From Scenedesmus sp. ARA3 (Eukaryota > Chlorophyta > Chlorophyceae > Sphaeropleales > Scenedesmaceae): a stretch of 64,000 nucleotides of DNA. Below the pieces are notes generated by a model. It was not told where the DNA came from. It searched no databases and saw nothing but the letters and a program-made list of their open reading frames with translations. Position 1 is the stretch's first letter. Each line of letters starts with the position of its first letter. The stretch is from contig RWJK01001313.1 in NCBI GenBank assembly GCA_004335835.1, positions 24,674 through 88,673 of the forward strand, in the 5' to 3' direction. The position numbers and the translations under genes are program-made. This document shows, one piece after another, positions 57,431 through 64,000 of the stretch.

Positions 57431-59031
57431 CGGTGGTGCATTACATGACTGCTTGCAGCACCCAACCCGTGTGCCAGCATCAGCTGCGGTGCGCATGGCT
57501 CCTGCAGCAACGCCGCCTGCTCCTGCACAGACGGCTACAGCGGCGCTCTGTGCGAGGTTGCGCCTGATCCCTGTGCAAACATTAACTGCGGTGGCCATGG
57601 CACATGCAGCGGCGGCAGCTGCAGCTGCTCTGGCGGTTACACTGGCAGCAGCTGTGAGACAGGTGCGGCAGCTACTGCGGTGCTACAAAAACATTCTGTA
57701 ACAGCATGCTTTAACCAGATGTGTGCCATTGCTGCTGAACAGGTTGAGGATAGAGTGTTACTACTGCACTGGATGTGAAGCGGCAGCTTGACTCGTGCAA
57801 CTTATACCATACCATGTGGAACAGGTGCTTTGGACTTTTGAACATGGGCTTTTAAACATGGACTTTTGTCGTGTGCTGCTTTGCAATTCTGCAATCCTGG
57901 TGTGCCTGCACACAGTTTGCCAATTAGCTGACAACCAGCCCAATTTAGTGGTAATTGCTGCTGTGCATTGCAGCCCCGGATCCCTGCGTTGCAGTTGCCT
58001 GTGGCGCCCACGGCAGCTGCAGCAACGGTGCATGCACATGCTCAGGGGGTTACACAGGTGCCACCTGTGACGTGCCACCGCCCGCAGGTGCGCAAAATCG
58101 GTGTGCAGCCCAATTGTGTGGCTTGGGAAAGAATTGCACAGGATCTAAATGCAATTACAAACACCATATCAGACACGTGTTGCGCATTGCAATGCTGAGA
58201 GGCCAACACTGCAAACCATATCATCCATCTGCACAGCAGTTGCTGCCCTGAAACACCTGCCGACTAGTGCTGCTGCTGCCTGCTGTCACTGCCTCAGAGC
58301 CCACTCCCCCAGCTGCCTCAGCCACCACACAGCCGCTGCCACAAGCCCCTGCCGACCCATGCGCAAGCATCAGCTGCGGCCCTGGCAGCTGCACAGAGGG
58401 CCGCTGCGGCTGCCCGCCTGGCACCACTGGGAACAACTGCGAAGTAACTGTACCAGAGCCTCCACTGCCGCATCAACAGCCCCAGCAGCAGCAGCAGCAG
58501 CAGCAAGAGCCAGTCCCATCACCTATAATTGAGGATCCTCCTCTTCCTCCAGTCATCGACCCACCAGCATCGCAACAGCAGCCCCAACTGCAGCCGCCGC
58601 CTGTTATTGAGAACCCCCCATTGCCGCCTGTTGAACTTCCAACGCCACCGCCGCCAGCACAGCAGCCCGAGGCCCCCAATCCTGAGCCAGCCGCAGCACC
58701 CGTTATAACACCAGAAGTGACAAACCCTGATCCAGCGCAGCAGCAGCCGGCAGTGACGCCTGTTGAGCCGTCGAATGCACCAGCAGACCCCTCGACAGCG
58801 CCTGTGGTTCAGCCTGTAGTACCAACAGGTGCAGTTGGTGAGCTTTAGCGCTGTCATGTATGTACTAGATTGCTGCAGAAGTACCTCGTCTACTACTGCC
58901 TGCGGGACGTAGCTGGCTGCAAACATACTTGCTGTTGTCAGCAGTGGCGCCCTCGCACTAGATGAGTGCAATTCACTCCCAAGATCATATCCTGTCATGC
59001 TGTACCACACAACCTGCTAAGCGCTCACATT

Positions 59032-59069
<38 letters not shown>

Positions 59070-60472
59070 TGTTCCTGCAGATCCCACCACTGCACCCACG
59101 CACGGCCCTGCAGACCTCCCAGCCTCAGGTGCAGTGACAGCACCTGACAATGCACTGGTGACCCCAGCAGCACCAACCAACTCTAACACACTACCCAGCC
59201 CAACACCATCTGACCCACAGCAGCAGCAGCAGCCACAACCACCCCAAGACACCACCCCTACTGCGCTGCAGCCAACTGCAGATCTGACTTCCAGCACTTC
59301 CCCAGCACCTGCAGCAGATGGCCCAGCAGTAACAACAGCGCCAGATGCAACCCAGGCACCTCTGAACAGCCAATCGCCCGCTCCAGCAGCAGACACAGCT
59401 CTGCCGACAGCGCCTGCTGGCCCCGCTGCTCCTGCTTCACCTGGGGCTTCAGCCATCGACCTTCTGTACAAGCAGATGCAGCCAGCTGATGCAGCGTCGC
59501 CTTCACCAGCACTACTTGAGCCTCTGGTGACACTGGCGCCTGCGGATCTCACTTCCACCAGCAGCCCCAACCCAGCAGGAGTACAAGATGGTGTTGCAGA
59601 TGCTACAAACAGCACTATTGTTTCTAGCCCAACCCCTGCGGCAGATGGCACCACAGCACCAGACGGCAGCAGCAGCAACAACAGCACAGAGAACAGGAGC
59701 ATTGGCGTTGATACCAGCAGCCCCATGCCAACAGATCTGCCAGGCGCCTCTCCTATTACAGGGGCCACTACCAGCCCAGCTCCTGATTTGGGGCCAGTTG
59801 TGTCACCAACACCTGCACCAGTTAACAGCAGCTCTCCTTCCTCACCAGCACCTGAAGAGTCCACCCCTGAAACAAGCCCCAGCCCTGCACCAACTCCATT
59901 TGCAAGCCCATCGCCAGCTGTTATACCTTCAAACGACAGCAGCAGCAGCCCCAGACCCTCAGCAGGTGCTCCCACGCCCCCTGGCGCGCCTGCAGGCAGG
60001 AACAGGAGCAGCAGCAGCAGCCCTTCACCTGCGCCTGGAGACCCGACCAACACCAACAGGTGCGGGGGCTTAGGGGGTGATATGCGGGTTGTACAATGCA
60101 GACCATTTGTTTGTTGCGGGACAACAAGACCTGCCTATGCTAATAATTCACGTTGCCACCCCTGCTCTGCTGCTGCTGCTGCTGCTGCTGTTGCTGCTGC
60201 TGTTTGCAGCCCCTCGCCACTTGCTACAACCAGCACTTCATCTCCATCCCCAGAGCCACCTACTGATCCCTCCCAGTCACCATCACCAACCCTGCAACTG
60301 CTAATCACTTACACTGCCATTTCTACTGCTGCTGCTGATGATGATGTTGCTGTTCGCAGCCCCGCGCCAACCCCTACACCCAGCACTCCATCTCCATCAC
60401 CAGAGCCACCTACCGATCCCTCCCAGTCACCATCGCCAACCCTGCAACTGCTCAGCACTTACACTGCCATCT

Positions 60473-60553
<81 letters not shown>

Positions 60554-63500
60554 CTGTTATTGCAGCCCCGCGCCAACTCCTACACCCAGCACCCCATCCC
60601 GTCACCAGCACCTCCTGCTGATCCCTCCCAGCCACCAACACCAACCCTGCAACTGCTCAGCACTTACACTGCCACCTCTGCTGCTGCTGCTGCTGCTGTT
60701 CGCAGCCCTGCACCAACCCCTACACCCAACACCCCATCCCCATCACCAGAACCACCTACTGATCCCTCCCAGTCACCTACCCCACACCTGCAACTGCCGA
60801 TTACTTAATCTGCACCCCGCTGTTGCTGCCACCTTTGCAGCCCCGCGCCAAGCCCTACCCCCAGCACCCCATCTCCAGAGCCGCCTACTGATCCCTCCCA
60901 GTCACCGCCACCATCTCCAAGCCCTAAACCTCGCCGCTCACCGCGCCCTAGGCCCCCAAGGCCAGGTGGTAATGGCGGGCATAATCACGACGATCATTAC
61001 CACTACGATGACAACACGTACGATGACATGCTCTACAACTACGATTACGGCGGCAGGGGCGGGCCGTACAACCCGCGCGGCGGCGGCTATGGCCCGTACA
61101 ATCCCTACAGTGGCCAGCACGATCCGTACAACAGTCAGTACGATCCTTACAAAAACCAGTACAATGGCCGTGGAGGTTATCCTGGCTATAATGGATACAA
61201 TGATTATGGAGCAGGCGGGTATCCCGCAGGAGGGTAAGCACAGCAGGATTGCAGCAGCAGCAGCAGCAGCTGCAGCTAGCGACCAGCTGGGCGATTACAC
61301 AAGGGTTACTGCAGCAGCAGTTTGGAGCAGTTTTGTTGTGGGCAGCGACGGGTGGGCAGTGCTGCATGAACAGCAAGCAGCAATGTGCCGGCATTTTGAT
61401 CATGCTGATGTTTTTGAGTGATCCAATCTAACCCTGATTACAGCATTAGTCGCTATCCTGCTGAAACAGTGCGCAGTGAAGCCCCTGTATTGCACGCGGT
61501 TCTGATCTCGCAGCAATTGCATCCTCAACAAATGCAGGCGCAGTGTACGCCAATGTGACGAGTCGCTGTGTGCTGGTGCCGCAGGTACAACCCAGTAATG
61601 GGCGGTGGTTACAACCCTTATAGTGGTGAGTGGCTGCAGGTTCCTTGAGAACGAGAGTGCCAGTAGCATCTGTGCCAATCGAATGAGAACCAACCAGCTG
61701 CAGCAGCGGCAACATGCTGTCGCCCAACTGTACAAGCTACAGCTGTTGTTGAGCAGTCTTCATGCTATTGATGATAACCGGCTGCCACCAATACAACACC
61801 GCGAGCCTTGTGCTGCTGCCTTGTCCCTTTCTAACCACAGGAGGTGGCGGCTACGGTGGTGGCGGTGTGCCAAACAGTGGTTACTACAACCCAGGTGTAA
61901 CCCAGACACCATCGTATGGTGGCGGCGGTTACACTCCCACACCATCCTATGGAGGCGGCGGCGGCGGCGGTTACACCCCTACCCCGAGCTCAAGTTACAC
62001 CCCATCTGGTGTCACTACAACTCCCAGGGGTTCAGTGACAGGTGGCACTACAGGATCTGGCGCCGTTCCAGGTGTAACTGCAGGCACACATCCCACTACT
62101 GGCGGTTACACCACACCGACACCCGGCAGCAGCAGTGGTACCGGCGGTACATGGCCAACCAGTGGTGTGAATTCCACCTTGCCACGTGGGAATTCCTCCC
62201 TGTCAGCACCTGTCACCCGACCAGGAACTTTGTTTGGCACAACATGCACCTTGAACGTCACTGTAAACTCAGGAGTGAGCACTGCAGGGAGGCCGGCGAG
62301 GTACGCCTGGTCGGTGAGTGTCACTAGTGACGCTGACAACAAGGCGGTGACGCTCTCCGAGTCTGGTGACACCTCTGTGAAGTACTTTGCAAGTGTCACC
62401 CGTAGTGACACCCCACAGCCAGTGTATGCAGCCACAGGGACCATCACAGTGACGAACCCTAGCAGTACCCAACCTGTCACTGCTTCTGCTGTCTTAGCAG
62501 TTCTTGGTGACGGCCAAGGCAGTGCCGGCAGCAACAGCAGCAGCCAAACTGTTGCTGCCCGGGCGGCATGCGGCCAGCCTTTCCCACTGACTATCGCAGC
62601 GAATGCCAGCGTGCAATGCACATTTGATCTGGAGGTGCCTAGTCAGCAGGCGGGCCAGGTTAGTGCGGTTGTTATGTTGCGGTCAGGTGACAGGTGCTAC
62701 AGTCAGCAGGGAATGCCCTTTGCATTCTCATCATCTGCAGCACAACCTGCGCAGCAGCCAGCTGCAGCTAGCGCAGCAGGTGACTGCACAGTGCTGTCAA
62801 TCAGGTTCCCGAGGCGCGACATCACTGTGTCAAGCATTGTGCTTGATCAAAGTGTGGCTGATGAAGACGGCAGCAGCAGCAGCAGTACTGCAGCAGGGCA
62901 GCAGAATGTCAGTGTGCTGGCCAGAAGGACGCTGTGCAAGCCAGCCAAGTTTGGCTTCACTGCGAACTTCAAGGCTCAGCCAGGCTTCCTCAACTGCTCA
63001 GACACCCAGGTGAGGCACTTGAGCAGCAATGTATGAAATGTTTCCAGTAGACTTGTATGTTTTGATGTACATCGACTGACAAATCTGCATGAAAATCTGC
63101 TTTACAAATGAGTCAGGTGGCTGCTGCATGTCTACCAGCGCACTGTCATACATTTGAGTGCGCGCAGTGCAGCAGTGATTCAGCTTGAGCTGCTTTGTTA
63201 CGTCTCATTGCAGGTGCCAGTCTTCGCCATGGTCACACCTGTCAACAGGACACAGCCCACTGGCAAGTCGCGTGCGCTGTTCAACCTCACCCGCAGTGAT
63301 TCCTGCCCTCCAGAACCAACTGGCAGCAGCAGCAGCAACAGCAACTTGGCTTCAACAGACTCGCAGCTGCAGCTAGCTGCCAGCCCTCCTACTGTCACAG
63401 CTAACTCTGGTGGCGCAAGCTTTCGGTGGATCGCCAGCAGTGTAGCACTGCCAGCAAAGGTGACAATGCAGCATGGCCAGGCATCAGCTGTCAAATTCAA

Positions 63501-64000
63501 TGTCAGCTGGGAGAGGGTGGCTGTCAGTACCACAAAGGTAGCAGGCACAGTAACAGTTACTAATCCTTCATACGCTAGGCCTGTGAGTTTGAAGGCGGTT
63601 AGGGTTAGGGTGGTGGCACAGCCCCAGGAAGCAGCTGCAGCAGCTGCTGCTACAGCTGCTGTTGCAGACTGCCAGAGCCTTGAGCTACAGCCAGGTGCCT
63701 CCACAAGCTGTAGCTACAGCACAGATGCTGAGCTGGCATTCCCTGGCAGCAGCAGCAGCAGCAGCAGCGCTGGCGGTTACGTTGCGATTGATGCAGCTGG
63801 CAAAGATGGTGCCTTGGTCGCCACGACCACAGTTCCTCTCGCTGCCGGCTCATCATCCACACCAGCAGCAGCAGTAGCAGCTGCACCTGAGGCTGCTGCT
63901 GAGTCCTGTGTCGAGGTGGTGGCTGGCCTAATGCTTAGCCCTGTGCTATCTGTGGCTGGTGCTGCGGGGCCAATGGCAGCGGAAACATTCAAGGCGTGTG
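55941..64000 (+). CDS. Secreted EGF-repeat, proline-rich, Gly/Tyr-rich protein (partial)
   Basis: Ten exons seen: 55941-56091, 56320-57225, 57459-57662, 57974-58087, 58298-58837, 59081-60059, 60841-61233, 61585-61625, 61841-63009 and 63214 to beyond 64000; all in phase. It starts with a signal-peptide-like MIPLHAAVKLLCVLVAA. Thirteen EGF-like modules follow, each of about 31-33 residues with six Cys (type PPDPCAGRNCGSGSCSGG then CICNDGWSGGSCE): nine in exon 2, two in exon 3 and one each in exons 4 and 5. Then comes a long Pro/Ser/Thr/Ala region with SPSP and PAP motifs, like hydroxyproline-rich cell-wall proteins, a GGY/YNPY-rich segment, and at least two beta-rich modules with GTITVTNPSSTQPV and GTVTVTNPSYARPV. 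It is probably an extracellular-matrix or cell-surface protein. The end lies outside the window. Confidence 0.82.
60210..60900 (+). repeat. Five-copy acceptor echo array before exon 7 of the EGF-repeat gene
   Basis: CAG followed by CCCxxCxCCA and later GATCCCTCCCAG recurs with starts at 60210, 60360, 60566, 60706 and 60841 (spacing 150, 206, 140 and 135). Starting at copy one or two reads into a stop at about 60619; copy four meets TAA at 60806-60808. Only the fifth reaches the next donor at 61234. Confidence 0.9.
60512..60553 (+). repeat. (GAT)n tract
   Basis: About 13 GAT triplets follow a (GCT)n run inside the echo array. They would encode poly-Asp if read, but lie in intron in my model. 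Confidence 0.9.

Noticed and set aside
59025..60056. Minus-strand open frame of 343 codons rich in Gly, Ala and Val
   Set aside because: It is a shadow of the proline/serine-rich exon on the plus strand; low stop content comes from base composition.
1..64000. tRNA or rRNA genes
   Set aside because: I found no cloverleaf-like or rRNA-like stretch by eye; a scan with a dedicated tool would settle it.

Overview
The window is nuclear DNA from a green alga, probably a chlorophycean (Scenedesmus/Tetradesmus-like or volvocalean). The evidence is many short GT-AG introns, Ala/Gln/Ser homopolymer runs encoded by CAG/GCA/AGC repeats, TGTAA-type polyadenylation motifs after several stop codons, and gene content: an ELIP, a bestrophin-like channel with a plastid-type leader, a DraG-type hydrolase, a bZIP factor and MYND-finger proteins. 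The species assignment is inference. All gene models were built by hand from splice sites and reading phase; no alignment was run.

Layout. 1-812: 3' end of a MYND-finger gene. 1355-5133: a second, tandemly duplicated MYND gene with a 2-nt frameshift. 6182-20994: a 15-exon gene for a protein of about 1543 residues, with a DnaJ-X-like N-terminal part and a very long Ala-rich amphipathic tail. 22991-26262: adenosine-specific-kinase family gene, 7 exons. 26673-28235: intronless bZIP factor. 28236-32750: no gene seen, only minisatellites and a hairpin. 32751-35439: GST-like gene, 6 exons. 36863-41017 (minus): bestrophin-like channel, 8 exons. 41751-43298 (minus): ELIP, 3 exons. 44467-47818: ADP-ribosylglycohydrolase-like gene, with a 50-N gap in its last exon. 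49459-51046 (minus): small plastid-type membrane protein. 51243-51460 (minus): a candidate extra exon. 51493-54988: KCTD/T1-type BTB protein, 8 exons. 55941-64000: start of a secreted EGF-repeat, proline-rich, Gly/Tyr-rich protein that runs off the window.

The bestrophin-like channel (possible bicarbonate/chloride channel), the ELIP (photoprotection) and the small membrane protein are plausibly plastid proteins, but nothing shows co-regulation.

The most unusual feature is structural. In most multi-exon genes here, short segments spanning an exon-intron junction (a splice site plus about 30-130 nt of exon edge) are repeated in tandem on the intron side, 1 to 7 extra times, with unit spacing of about 90-270 bp. 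One complete copy gives an exon that fits the reading phase. The others keep recognisable splice sites but end in stops, indels or lost GT/AG. I call these splice-junction echo arrays. Introns also tend to end in (CTG)n runs on the sense strand, directly before the acceptor CAG, while exons carry CAG/GCA-type repeats.
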